From contig NZ_LGKO01000002.1 of NCBI RefSeq assembly GCF_001306145.1, positions 372,001-436,000 of the forward strand: a stretch of DNA of 64,000 bases. Direction: 5' to 3'. Shown piece by piece: positions 9,437 to 17,393 of this stretch; the first letter of the stretch is position 1, and each line of letters opens with the position of its first letter. This stretch comes from Thermanaerothrix daxensis. Lineage in GTDB: Bacteria > Chloroflexota > Anaerolineae > Anaerolineales > Anaerolineaceae. The notes under the pieces were generated by a model. That model saw nothing but the letters and a program-made list of their open reading frames with translations, did no database searches and was not told where the DNA came from. A program made the translations under genes and the position numbers.

Positions 9437-9844
9437 TTAATCCAGCAGGTGTTTGGGCCCGAAGGGGCGGGGGAGTAGGTCCTCTACGCTGGCTTCTTGG
9501 AGGATTTCGCCGTCGGTATTGGCGATGATCACTCGGGTGTCCAGACCAAATTCGCTGAGCACCTGACGGCAGGAGCCGCACGGAAACCCTCCGTTTTGGC
9601 TGACCACTGCGATGGCGACAAACTCACGCTCCCCTTCAGAGATCGCCTTGAAGACGGCCACCCGTTCGGCGCATATGCCATCGGGATATGCGGCGTTCTC
9701 CACATTGACGCCATCGTAAATCTTGCCTGAAGCCGTGAGCAGAGCGGCTCCGACAGCGTAGCCGGAGTAAGGGACGTAAGCCCACTGCCGGGCTTCAAGC
9801 GCTGCGGCTACCAACTGCTGGCGTGTCGTGTCGTCGAGTGTCAT
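9437..9844 (-). CDS. cdd: cytidine deaminase
   Basis: 135 residues, the size of the small homotetrameric bacterial enzymes. The zinc site is intact: C58-A-E60 within GICAERVA, and PCGSC with C89 and C92; the ribose-binding NVENAAYP precedes it. The enzyme hydrolyses cytidine and deoxycytidine to uridine forms in pyrimidine salvage. The start at 9844 has AGGAGG six bases upstream and lies 50 bases inside the end of the CorC-type gene, so the two are translationally linked. Confidence 0.95.
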   Translation of the reverse strand: MTLDDTTRQQLVAAALEARQWAYVPYSGYAVGAALLTASGKIYDGVNVENAAYPDGICAERVAVFKAISEGEREFVAIAVVSQNGGFPCGSCRQVLSEFGLDTRVIIANTDGEILQEASVEDLLPRPFGPKHLLD

Positions 9845-11099
9845 TCACATCCTCCTCGGTATTGGCTTGCGGGGCTCGGCGGATGGCGCGAACGCGCCGA
9901 ATGCGCCTTCCGCTAACCTGTTCTACAATAAGTTCCCAATCGCCCACCTGGATCTGTTCACCTTCCACCGGCACTTTGCCCACTACGCTGAAAATATACC
10001 CCCCTAATGTATCCGCAACATCGGTATTCAGGTTCAAGTCGAGCAAGTCGTTGACGTCATCCAGCGAAAGGCGGCCATGGAGTATGTACTCATCTGGGCC
10101 GATTTTCTGATAAGGCAGTTCCTCACTCTGGTCGTATTCGTCCCGTATCTCACCAACGATTTCCTCGACAATGTCTTCTAGCGTGACCAGACCTGCTGTG
10201 CCCCCGTATTCATCCACTACAATTGCCATGTGAATGCTTCGCATCTGCATTTCTCGCAGCAGGTCGTCCACCTTCTTGGATTCGGGGACGAAGTAAGCCG
10301 GGCGCAGGAAGGGGCGAATATCGGGGGGGATTTCGGCATCCAGTTGAATGCGCAACAGATCTTTAGCATAGAGCAAGCCGATGATGTTATCAATGGTTTC
10401 TTCATACACCGGCACCCGGGAGTGCCCGGATTGGGTGAAAGCGCGGATGGCTTCTTCTACCGTTGTGCTGGCTTCCAGAGCCAGGATGTCAATCCGTGGC
10501 ACCATGATTTCACGAGCCAGAGTGTCTCCGAACTGAAAAATCGAGTAGATCATCTCACGCTCGCCCTTTTCCAGGCTGCCGGGGGTGTCCTCATTTTTGA
10601 CCCAGGCGCGTAATTCATCTTCGGTGACCGGATGAGGCGAGGTCTCCAAAGCAACCCGCCCACCCCGCAGGGCAATAAGTAGGGCGGCCAGGGGATGGAG
10701 CAGGAAGGCTAATAGACGATACAAGCCATAAAGACTCAGCACCCAGGATTCGGCGTGGGCAACCACGGCGCCCTCAAGAGCATGCTCCAGTGCCAGCACC
10801 AATCCCCCGGCCAAAAGGATCCACAGCCAGTTGGCGGCTGAGGAGGGACTTAAGGCAAATAGCACCTGCCAGAGTACCCAGCCCAGGATCAGGTGCAGTA
10901 GAGACAAGGCAAAGCGCAGCCCCACCCGCAGGTGGGTGTCCTCTAGCAGACGCACGGCGCGCTCAGTTTCTCGCTCGCGCCCTTCGGCGCGCAGTAACAA
11001 ACGCCCTCGCTGGGCATTGAGTAAGGCGGCACGTAGCAGGGCAATGCCCCCATCCAAAAGCAGTAAGCCAGCGAGTCCAATCCCGAGGGCGCTACTCAT
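9795..11099 (-). CDS. CBS-domain membrane protein of the CorC/HlyC (CNNM-like) family
   Basis: 434 residues from ATG 11099, which overlaps the glmU-like stop by 8 bases. The order is: a DUF21 membrane domain with four hydrophobic segments (residues ~1-130), a CBS pair (~205-330; HSRVPVYEETIDNIIGLLY and MAIVVDEYGGTAGLVTLEDI) and a C-terminal CorC/HlyC domain (DVNDLLDLNL, TLGGYIFSVVGKVP). Proteins of this family take part in Mg2+/Co2+ handling or efflux and are often misnamed haemolysins. The segment MVPRIDILALE is the usual lead-in to the CBS domains. No strong Shine-Dalgarno is visible, consistent with coupling to the gene upstream. Confidence 0.9.
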   Translation of the reverse strand: MSSALGIGLAGLLLLDGGIALLRAALLNAQRGRLLLRAEGRERETERAVRLLEDTHLRVGLRFALSLLHLILGWVLWQVLFALSPSSAANWLWILLAGGLVLALEHALEGAVVAHAESWVLSLYGLYRLLAFLLHPLAALLIALRGGRVALETSPHPVTEDELRAWVKNEDTPGSLEKGEREMIYSIFQFGDTLAREIMVPRIDILALEASTTVEEAIRAFTQSGHSRVPVYEETIDNIIGLLYAKDLLRIQLDAEIPPDIRPFLRPAYFVPESKKVDDLLREMQMRSIHMAIVVDEYGGTAGLVTLEDIVEEIVGEIRDEYDQSEELPYQKIGPDEYILHGRLSLDDVNDLLDLNLNTDVADTLGGYIFSVVGKVPVEGEQIQVGDWELIVEQVSGRRIRRVRAIRRAPQANTEEDVNDTRRHDTPAVGSRSA

Positions 11100-12168
11100 A
11101 GTGGGGGGATAAATCTTCAGATGGCGGGGTGGCAGAGGAGGGGCTGGCTGCACTTATCGGCCAGGTGAACATGGCTCCCCCCGCAGGCAAAAAGGAGGTT
11201 CCGGGCTCCAGGTGCATACCTTGCAGAGCGCACCCGACCAGATGACAATCGGGTCCTGCGGTTACGTCCTGGAGCAGGGTGAAGGGACCAATGCGGCAGT
11301 TCGGCCCAATGCGAGTTGTCCCGCGCAAGGAGGTGAAGGGGTAAATAACGGTATCAGGCCCGATTTGCACATCAATTTCAATGTAAGTGCTGGCAGGATC
11401 TACGATGGTCACCCCATTTTCCATCCAGGTTGTGGTAATGCGGTGGCGCATCACGGCTTCGGCTTCGGCCAGATGAACGCGGGTGTTGATCCCCAGGGCT
11501 TCTTGTGGATCATCCAGCACCAGAGCCTGCACGTTCTGCCCCTCTTGGACGGCAAGGCCGACGACGTCGGTCAGGTAGTACTCCCCTTTCGGGGATAGGG
11601 GAACACGCCGCAAAGCTCCCCATATCCAGTTAGCATCGAAGCAGTAGACGCTGGCATTGAGCTCCCGGATGGCTAATTGTTCGGGTGTTGCCTGGGCTTC
11701 TTCCACAATGCCCTGGACGTTGCCGTCGGGCCCGCGCAGGATGCGCCCAAAGCCATATGAATTTTCACTGATCAGGGTAACGAGACTCAGGGGGCCCGGG
11801 TTAGCGGCTTGCAGGGCGATTAACCGGCGAAAAGTGGTTGGCGTTAGCAAGGGCATATCCCCTGTGACAACCAGTATCAAGTCGGTTTGACCAGCCAGCA
11901 GGGGCTCTGCCATTTGCAGGGCGTGCGCGGTACCCAGCTGCTCGGCCTGATAGGCGAAGCGTACCCCGTCACTAATCGCCCGGCGCACCTGTTCTGCGCC
12001 GTGACCGATCACCACCACAGGCGGTTCGGTGGAAACGGCCCGCACGGCGCGCAGCACATGATGAATGATGGGCAGGCCGGCCAGGGGATGAAGCACCTTA
12101 GGCAGGCTGGATTTCATTCGCTTGCCATGGCCGGCGGCTAAGATGACAGGGGTCAGACGTACGTCCAT
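11092..12168 (-). CDS. GlmU-like N-acetylglucosamine-1-phosphate uridyltransferase, short form
   Basis: 358 residues from ATG 12168 (AGGAGG 12 bases upstream). The N-terminal nucleotidyltransferase is complete: LAAGHGKRMKS-LPKVLHPLAG at the start, QLGTAHAL, VTGDMPLL, YGFGRI and NASVYCF. The C-terminal left-handed beta-helix is represented by only a few hexapeptide turns (IGPDTVIYPFTSLRGTTRIG) and stops before the acetyltransferase active site. A ~25-residue Ser/Pro-rich tail follows. Full GlmU has ~455 residues. It probably makes UDP-sugars from sugar-1-phosphate and UTP but cannot acetylate glucosamine-1-phosphate. An archaeal-like GlmU or another sugar-1-phosphate uridylyltransferase is also possible. 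Confidence 0.8.
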   Translation of the reverse strand: MDVRLTPVILAAGHGKRMKSSLPKVLHPLAGLPIIHHVLRAVRAVSTEPPVVVIGHGAEQVRRAISDGVRFAYQAEQLGTAHALQMAEPLLAGQTDLILVVTGDMPLLTPTTFRRLIALQAANPGPLSLVTLISENSYGFGRILRGPDGNVQGIVEEAQATPEQLAIRELNASVYCFDANWIWGALRRVPLSPKGEYYLTDVVGLAVQEGQNVQALVLDDPQEALGINTRVHLAEAEAVMRHRITTTWMENGVTIVDPASTYIEIDVQIGPDTVIYPFTSLRGTTRIGPNCRIGPFTLLQDVTAGPDCHLVGCALQGMHLEPGTSFLPAGGAMFTWPISAASPSSATPPSEDLSPHYE

Positions 12169-12189
12169 CAATGCAACGAACCTCCTGAA

Positions 12190-12231
12190 AACAAACGAGT
12201 CTTGCCAGGCGTTGCCCTAGCGGCAAGACTC
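12190..12231 (-). terminator. hairpin with T-rich tail downstream of tRNA-Gln
   Basis: A perfect 10-bp inverted repeat (12197-12206 and 12222-12231) with a 15-base loop. On the minus strand it is followed by GTTTGTTTT, the form of an intrinsic terminator. It lies between tRNA-Gln and the glmU-like gene and could end the tRNA transcript or attenuate read-through into glmU. Confidence 0.6.
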
Positions 12232-12307
12232 ATGAAATAAGCGGAGACGCGGTCTACTGGGAAATAAAAAGGCGGGTCTTGGGCTTCGTTCATTGCCGAC
12301 CAATAGG

Positions 12308-12378
12308 CTGGGGCGCCTGGATTCGAACCAAGATCCACGGATCCAAAGTCCGGTGTGCTGCCATTGCACCACGCCCCA
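12308..12378 (-). tRNA. tRNA-Gln (anticodon TTG)
   Basis: On the minus strand the acceptor arms TGGGGCG (12378-12372) and CGCCCCA (12315-12309) pair fully, with discriminator G at 12308. The T-arm GGTTCGAATCC and the anticodon loop CTTTGGA (anticodon TTG) are in the right order. The anticodon stem has one outer mismatch. The 3' CCA is not encoded. Variable loop is short (class I). Confidence 0.95.
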
Positions 12379-12401
12379 GAGTTTTTACGCGAGCGCTCTC
12401 T

Positions 12402-12430
12402 ATTTTAATCGCAAATTGGAGCGCTGGCAA
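12402..12430 (-). promoter_or_regulatory. promoter of tRNA-Gln
   Basis: On the minus strand TTGCCA (12430-12425) and TAAAAT (12407-12402) are separated by 17 bases, about 24 bases upstream of the mature tRNA. It is divergent from the trp promoter, whose -35 starts six bases away. Confidence 0.65.
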
Positions 12431-12435
12431 TGCCC

Positions 12436-12463
12436 TTGACAGAATCAGCGTTCGTTGTAGAAT
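12436..12463 (+). promoter_or_regulatory. promoter of the trp operon
   Basis: Consensus TTGACA (12436-12441) and TAGAAT (12458-12463) with a 16-base spacer. Predicted transcription start near 12470, about 365 bases upstream of trpE, leaving room for the T-box leader. Confidence 0.75.
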
Positions 12464-12469
12464 TACCCC

Positions 12470-12816
12470 CAATCTGCTCAATGTGTAAAGGCGTTGAGGG
12501 GAAAGAGTAAGCATCAAAACGGCAGTCCAGAGAGCAGGGGAAAGGTGCGAGCCCTGTCTGTACGCTGGTGCTGAATGGTTCCCGGAGCCGCAGGGCGAAC
12601 GGCAAAAAGCCCAGTAGCCCGTGCCGGAGGTGCCACCGTTATCAGGGCAAAGAGTATATCCGGTTGAATCCGGCGTACTCGCAAGAGTGAGGCTGGCCTT
12701 TTCTATCCCGTCGCATCACCGACGGGATTTTTGATAAATGGGCCTGCCTAAGCAGGGTGGCACCACGGGAAACAGTCCCCTCCCGTCCCTGAGGCGGAGG
12801 GGACTGCGCGTTTTAT
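12470..12816 (+). ncRNA. T-box riboswitch, tryptophan-specific leader
   Basis: The leader has the class I T-box order. The specifier region GAAUGG carries the codon UGG (12576-12578), followed by the usual CCCGGAGCC. The conserved T-box sequence AGGGTGGCACCACGGG is at 12754-12769, and a terminator follows at once. Uncharged tRNA-Trp pairs with UGG and with the T-box bulge, favouring the antiterminator and transcription into trpE. Charged tRNA leaves the terminator formed. UGG and the downstream genes agree fully. I could not fold the RNA; the AG bulge and stem I distal loops are inferred by position. Confidence 0.92.
12773..12814 (+). terminator. T-box-controlled intrinsic terminator before trpE
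   Basis: An 11-bp perfect stem (12773-12783 with 12796-12806) and TTTT at 12811-12814. Its 5' side follows directly on the T-box motif, so formation competes with the antiterminator. Confidence 0.88.
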
Positions 12817-12834
12817 CTAAACGGAGGTGTACCG

Positions 12835-14310
12835 ATGGTCTCCCTGCGTCATTTCCCGTTGGTGATCCTTGCCGATGGCACTCGGATATGTGAGTTGCCG
12901 GCTGATATCGAGACCCCAGTCTCGGCCTTTCTTAAAGTCGCTCACCAAGGTCCGGCGTTTTTGCTGGAAAGCGTTGTTGGGGGCGAGCGTATAGGGCGCT
13001 ACTCGTTCATCGGTGTGTTACCGGACCGAATCTGGTCCTTGCACTCGGCGGAGTGGAAGGTGCATGTAGCGGGTGGTTTGTCGCAACGGCTTTCCCTGGC
13101 CGATGGTGACCCGTTGGCCGTTTTGCATCCCTATCTTCAAGCCAGACACTCTAACCCCCTCACTCCTCTTAACTTACCCCGCTTTACCGGGGGATGGGTG
13201 GGTTATCTGGGTTATGAACTGGCGCGCTACTTTGAGCCTACCCTTGATCTGACTCCTGATCCTGCCTTGCCCGAGGCCATTCTGTTGGAAACGAGTACAT
13301 TGATCGTTTTTGACCATGCGTACAACAAAATGCTTTTAATTTCTCGCCCCGGGATATTGGGAGAGAGCGAGGCAGAGGAACGGTTGAGTGAGATCATCGC
13401 CCGCTTGCACCAGCCCTGTGCGGTTTCGTTGCCTTCTTCCACCGATCATGGTGTAAGTGCGGAGGTGCGTTCTACGTTCCCACGTGCTGAGTTCCTCGCT
13501 GCCGTGGTCCAGACCAAAGAAGCGATTGCAGCCGGGGAAATCTTCCAGGCAGTACTTTCGCAGCGTTTGCTTCGTCCGGCTCGAGTGCATCCTTTTCAGA
13601 TCTATCGTGCATTACGCCGGCTCAACCCATCTCCCTACATGTTTTACTTTGATTTCGGCGAAGTGGCTGGTGAGCCATTCTATCTCATAGGGGCTTCGCC
13701 AGAACTGCATGTGCGGTTGGAGGGTGGAAAGGCTATGATGCGTCCCATTGCTGGGACGCGGCCACGTGGCACCACTCCGGATATGGACCATGCCTATGAA
13801 GCCGACTTGTTGCACGATCCCAAAGAGTGTGCTGAACACATTATGCTGGTGGACCTGGCAAGGAATGATCTGGGACGCGTGTGCAAGTACGGGAGCGTAG
13901 AGGTGACCGAACGGTTGGTGGTTGAGCGTTACTCTCATGTCATGCACATTGTTTCTCAGGTTGAGGGGCTTCTGCAGCCGGACGTGAATGCGTTGGACTT
14001 GCTGCGCGCCACCTTCCCAGCTGGCACAGTCAGTGGTGCCCCAAAAATCCGCGCCATGCAGATCATCCATGAACTGGAACCTCATCCTCGTGGTCCCTAT
14101 GCAGGAGTCACTGGTTATGTGGGTTGGGATGGGAACATGGATACATGTATCACTATTCGTACGCTGTTTTATCGCGGAGATCAGTTGATCGTTCAGGCCG
14201 GAGCAGGGATTGTGGCGGATTCCCAGCCAGAGCGGGAATATGAGGAAACCCTGAACAAGGCTCGAGCGTTGTTAGTAGCGGTGGATATGGCAGAAACGCA
14301 ATTTCAATAG
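12835..14310 (+). CDS. trpE: anthranilate synthase component I
   Basis: 491 residues from ATG 12835 after GGAGGTG. The N-terminal domain has the LLES tryptophan feedback motif in [19 protein letters not shown]. The C-terminal chorismate-binding domain has [10 protein letters not shown], the [18 protein letters not shown] stretch, [16 protein letters not shown] and [10 protein letters not shown]. It converts chorismate with ammonia or glutamine (from TrpG) to anthranilate, the first committed step to tryptophan. Presence of the LLES motif suggests end-product inhibition in addition to T-box control. It is the first gene of the operon. Confidence 0.97.
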   Translation: MVSLRHFPLVILADGTRICELPADIETPVSAFLKVAHQGPAFLLESVVGGERIGRYSFIGVLPDRIWSLHSAEWKVHVAGGLSQRLSLADGDPLAVLHPYLQARHSNPLTPLNLPRFTGGWVGYLGYELARYFEPTLDLTPDPALPEAILLETSTLIVFDHAYNKMLLISRPGILGESEAEERLSEIIARLHQPCAVSLPSSTDHGVSAEVRSTFPRAEFLAAVVQTKEAIAAGEIFQAVLSQRLLRPARVHPFQIYRALRRLNPSPYMFYFDFGEVAGEPFYLIGASPELHVRLEGGKAMMRPIAGTRPRGTTPDMDHAYEADLLHDPKECAEHIMLVDLARNDLGRVCKYGSVEVTERLVVERYSHVMHIVSQVEGLLQPDVNALDLLRATFPAGTVSGAPKIRAMQIIHELEPHPRGPYAGVTGYVGWDGNMDTCITIRTLFYRGDQLIVQAGAGIVADSQPEREYEETLNKARALLVAVDMAETQFQ

Positions 14311-14323
14311 ATACGGAGGATGG

Positions 14324-14896
14324 ATGATGATTGTGGTGATTGATAACTACGATTCATTCACTTATAACCTGGTGCAATATCTGGGGGCATTAGGGTCGGA
14401 GATCCTGGTCTTGCGCAATGACGCCGTAACCTGTGCCGATTTACAGGAACTTTCGCCTTCTCATATTGTGATCTCGCCGGGTCCGGGTTCGCCAGAGGAC
14501 GCAGGGATTTCGGTGGCGCTGATCCGTGAATTAGGACCGCACGTGCCGGTATTGGGGGTGTGTTTGGGGCATCAATGTATTGCAGCGGCTTTTGGGGGTC
14601 AGGTCGTGCGAGCCGGGCGTTTGATGCATGGGAAGACCTCGCTTATCCATCACGATGGTAGCCACCTTTATATAGGATTGCCTAATCCATTTGAGGCTAC
14701 CCGCTACCATTCTTTGATAGTTGATCCGCTCTTACCCCCGGAGATCGAGATTACAGCCTGGACAGAGGAGGGAGAAATAATGGGCATTCGCCATCGAAAT
14801 TTTCCCATCTTTGGCGTGCAATTTCATCCCGAATCCATTCTTACGCAAGAAGGAAAGCGGTTGTTACAAAATTTTCTGAGCATCCGTCCAAGATGA
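14324..14896 (+). CDS. trpG: anthranilate synthase component II (glutamine amidotransferase)
   Basis: 190 residues; GGAGG lies at 14315-14319, and either ATG of the tandem pair (14324 or 14327) could be used. Class I amidotransferase features are complete: [14 protein letters not shown] at the N-terminus, oxyanion [11 protein letters not shown], nucleophile Cys in GVCLGHQ, and the His-Glu pair in VQFHPESI. It supplies ammonia to TrpE. There is no fused phosphoribosyltransferase domain; trpD is the separate next gene. Confidence 0.96.
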   Translation: MMIVVIDNYDSFTYNLVQYLGALGSEILVLRNDAVTCADLQELSPSHIVISPGPGSPEDAGISVALIRELGPHVPVLGVCLGHQCIAAAFGGQVVRAGRLMHGKTSLIHHDGSHLYIGLPNPFEATRYHSLIVDPLLPPEIEITAWTEEGEIMGIRHRNFPIFGVQFHPESILTQEGKRLLQNFLSIRPR

Positions 14897-14915
14897 GGTA
14901 GTAAGGAGGTACGAA

Positions 14916-15935
14916 ATGCTTAAACCCTATATTGCCCAACTGGTCAAATTTCAAAGTCTGAGCGAAACCCAAGCGGAGGAGGCCATGAACCTGATCATGC
15001 AGGGCGAGGCCACCCCCGCCCAGATCGGGGCTTATCTGATTGCCCTGCGCATGAAGGGTGAAACCCCTGAAGAAATTTTGGGTAGTGCGCGGGCGATGCG
15101 TGCTCACGCAACCCCAGTACCCCTGACTCAATCAGGCCCACTGCTGGATACCGCCGGCACAGGTGGTGATGGGCGTCACACCTTTAACATCTCCACCGCA
15201 GCCGCCTTTGTCGTGGCTGGAACTGGGCGGCGGGTTGCCAAGCATGGGAACCGGGCTGCTTCTTCGCAATGTGGAAGCGCAGATGTTCTGGCGGCCTTGG
15301 GGGTGAACCTGGATTTGACCCCCGAGCAGGTAGCGCGCTGCATTGAAGAGGTGGGGATTGGATTTCTTTTTGCACCCCGCTTCCATCCAGCGATGAAACA
15401 TGCGGTGGGTCCACGCCGAGAAATTGGACAGCGCACGGTATTCAATTTGCTGGGACCCCTAACCAACCCTGCAGGGGCCACCCATCAGTTAATTGGAGTG
15501 GCGGAAGCCCAATGGACCCAGGTTCTCGCGGAAGTATTGGCAGCCCTGGGGGGCAAGTCGGCGCTGGTGGTTCATGGATACGGAGGTGTGGATGAGTTGA
15601 CCACCCTGGGCCCAAACCGAGTCAGTCACTTGAAGAATGGGCGGGTGGAGACCTACGATCTGGATGCACGTGATCTTGGATTGCGCCCGGCGAGCCTGGC
15701 CGACCTGCGGGGTGGTTCTCCGGAAGAAAATGCGCGGTTACTACGGGCAATCCTGGTGGGCGAGGATCGTTCTCCTCGCCGGGACGTGGTTCTGCTCAAT
15801 GCGGCGGCCGCACTAGCAACAGAGAACGGTGATCTGGCAGCAGCATTGCACGAGGCCGAGGAAGCCCTAGAAAGCGGAGCCGCGTTACACCGACTGGAGG
15901 CTTTGGTTGCTTACTCTCATGAGGTGGTGGTATGA
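14916..15935 (+). CDS. trpD: anthranilate phosphoribosyltransferase
   Basis: 339 residues with AAGGAGG upstream. Family motifs in order: DTAGTGGDGRHTFNIST (PRPP pyrophosphate loop), KHGNRAASSQCGSADVL, FLFAPRFHPAMKH and FNLLGPLTNP. It transfers the phosphoribosyl group of PRPP to anthranilate. The stop overlaps the trpC start as ATGA. Confidence 0.97.
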   Translation: MLKPYIAQLVKFQSLSETQAEEAMNLIMQGEATPAQIGAYLIALRMKGETPEEILGSARAMRAHATPVPLTQSGPLLDTAGTGGDGRHTFNISTAAAFVVAGTGRRVAKHGNRAASSQCGSADVLAALGVNLDLTPEQVARCIEEVGIGFLFAPRFHPAMKHAVGPRREIGQRTVFNLLGPLTNPAGATHQLIGVAEAQWTQVLAEVLAALGGKSALVVHGYGGVDELTTLGPNRVSHLKNGRVETYDLDARDLGLRPASLADLRGGSPEENARLLRAILVGEDRSPRRDVVLLNAAAALATENGDLAAALHEAEEALESGAALHRLEALVAYSHEVVV

Positions 15936-16732
15936 GTCGCCTGCATGAAATTTTTGCTACTCGAGCCCGAGATCTGGAGATTGTAAAACTCCAACGTCCA
16001 CTTGCTGTGGTGCGCCGGGAGGCAGAAGAGGCGCCCTTGCCTCGTGATTTTTTGGCCGCGCTGCGCTCGACGCAAAACAAACCAGCCATCATTGCCGAGA
16101 TCAAACGTGCCTCACCTTCGCGTGGGGTTCTATATGCAGACTTGGATGCCTTAACCCAGGCGCGGCGGTATATGGAGGGCGGTGCTGTAGCGCTGAGTGT
16201 ACTTACCGAGCCGCGCTTTTTCCAGGGCAACCTAGCCGATCTGCTCGCCGTAGCAGGAACAATTCCTTTACCAGTACTGCGAAAAGATTTTATCCTGGAC
16301 CCATATCAGATTTATGAGGCACGTGCTGCTGGTGCAGATGCGGTGCTTCTAATTGCGTCATACCTGGAGGAGCCCCGGCTTCGTGATCTCATGGCATTGA
16401 CCGATACCTTAGGCATGGTGGCTCTGGTAGAGGTGCATACACTCGAAGATCTGGAACGAGCATGGCGGGCCGGTTCACCCCGGCTCATTGGGATTAATAA
16501 CCGTGATTTGCACGATTTCTCGGTAGATCTGAAAGTTACACTAACGCTGCGCCCTTGTATCCCCCCGGAGATTCAAGTAGTAGCCGAAAGCGGTATTCAT
16601 ACATCTCAAGACCTACGACGCCTGCGTGCGGCGGGAATTACCGCCTTTCTGATTGGGGAAGCACTGGTGCGTGCCGAGGATCCGATTGCTCTGTTGCGCG
16701 ATTTGTGCTCAGGAGGACCGGAAAATGATTAA
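15932..16732 (+). CDS. trpC: indole-3-glycerol-phosphate synthase
   Basis: 266 residues, a single TIM barrel. Diagnostic segments: EIKRASPSRG (catalytic Lys), LRKDFILDPYQIYEARAAGAD, EVHTLEDLERA, IGINNRDL and AESGI. It closes the pyrrole ring of carboxyphenylaminodeoxyribulose phosphate with loss of CO2. The start overlaps trpD by ATGA, and its end overlaps trpF by 8 bases. Confidence 0.97.
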   Translation: MSRLHEIFATRARDLEIVKLQRPLAVVRREAEEAPLPRDFLAALRSTQNKPAIIAEIKRASPSRGVLYADLDALTQARRYMEGGAVALSVLTEPRFFQGNLADLLAVAGTIPLPVLRKDFILDPYQIYEARAAGADAVLLIASYLEEPRLRDLMALTDTLGMVALVEVHTLEDLERAWRAGSPRLIGINNRDLHDFSVDLKVTLTLRPCIPPEIQVVAESGIHTSQDLRRLRAAGITAFLIGEALVRAEDPIALLRDLCSGGPEND

Positions 16733-17393
16733 GATCTGCGGGATCACAACGTTAGAAGATGCGCTTGAAGCCTTGGCGGCGGGGGCAGACATTTTGGGTT
16801 TCAACTTTTACCCCCATAGCCCGCGCTACATCTCTCCAACGGTGTGCCAGGCTGTTGTGCGTGCAGTCCGTGAAGCCCATCCTTGGGCGATATTGGTGGG
16901 GGTGTTTGTGAATGCCCCGGCTGCGCAAGTTCTCGACACACTGGATACGTGCGGGCTTGATCTGGCTCAATTGAGCGGGGATGAACCTCCTGAAATATTG
17001 GAGCAGTTGGGTGAGCGTGCTTTCAAGGCCTTCCGGCCGCGCTCGCAAGACGAATTGGAGTCGCTACTTCGCGTCTATCCCTTACGCCGCGAAGGGCCAG
17101 CCGCTCTGGTGGACGCGATGAAACCCGGGCTTTACGGGGGCAGTGGACAGATGGCGGATTGGCGAGCGGCAGCCTGGTTGGCCCAGCGTGCCCCTATCTT
17201 GTTGGCTGGGGGCTTAACGCCCGAAAACGTGGCCATGGCAATTGCTCAGGTTCAGCCTTGGGGAGTAGATGTGGCTTCAGGGGTGGAAGCGGCTCCGGGG
17301 CGCAAGGATAAAATACGCCTGCGGGCGTTTGTGCAGCAGGTTCGTAAGGCTTATGTGGCACTTTCCACCATCAATCAGGGAGATGAATTATGA
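16725..17393 (+). CDS. trpF: phosphoribosylanthranilate isomerase
   Basis: 222 residues. ATG 16725 gives the canonical N-terminus MIKICGIT with the catalytic Cys5, and AGGAGG sits upstream at 16711-16716. [17 protein letters not shown] and QLSGDE follow, and the late [11 protein letters not shown] and VDVASGVE bind phosphate. It carries out the Amadori rearrangement in tryptophan synthesis. It ends in an ATGA overlap with the trpBA fusion. Confidence 0.96.
   Translation: MIKICGITTLEDALEALAAGADILGFNFYPHSPRYISPTVCQAVVRAVREAHPWAILVGVFVNAPAAQVLDTLDTCGLDLAQLSGDEPPEILEQLGERAFKAFRPRSQDELESLLRVYPLRREGPAALVDAMKPGLYGGSGQMADWRAAAWLAQRAPILLAGGLTPENVAMAIAQVQPWGVDVASGVEAAPGRKDKIRLRAFVQQVRKAYVALSTINQGDEL

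Noticed and set aside
9795-9844. The 50-base overlap of cdd with the CorC-type gene as an error
   Set aside because: A good AGGAGG precedes the cdd ATG and both reading frames are conserved to the ends, so the overlap is accepted.
12405-12605. 66-residue frame opposite the trp leader
   Set aside because: It lies over the trp promoter and T-box stem, which explain the sequence better.
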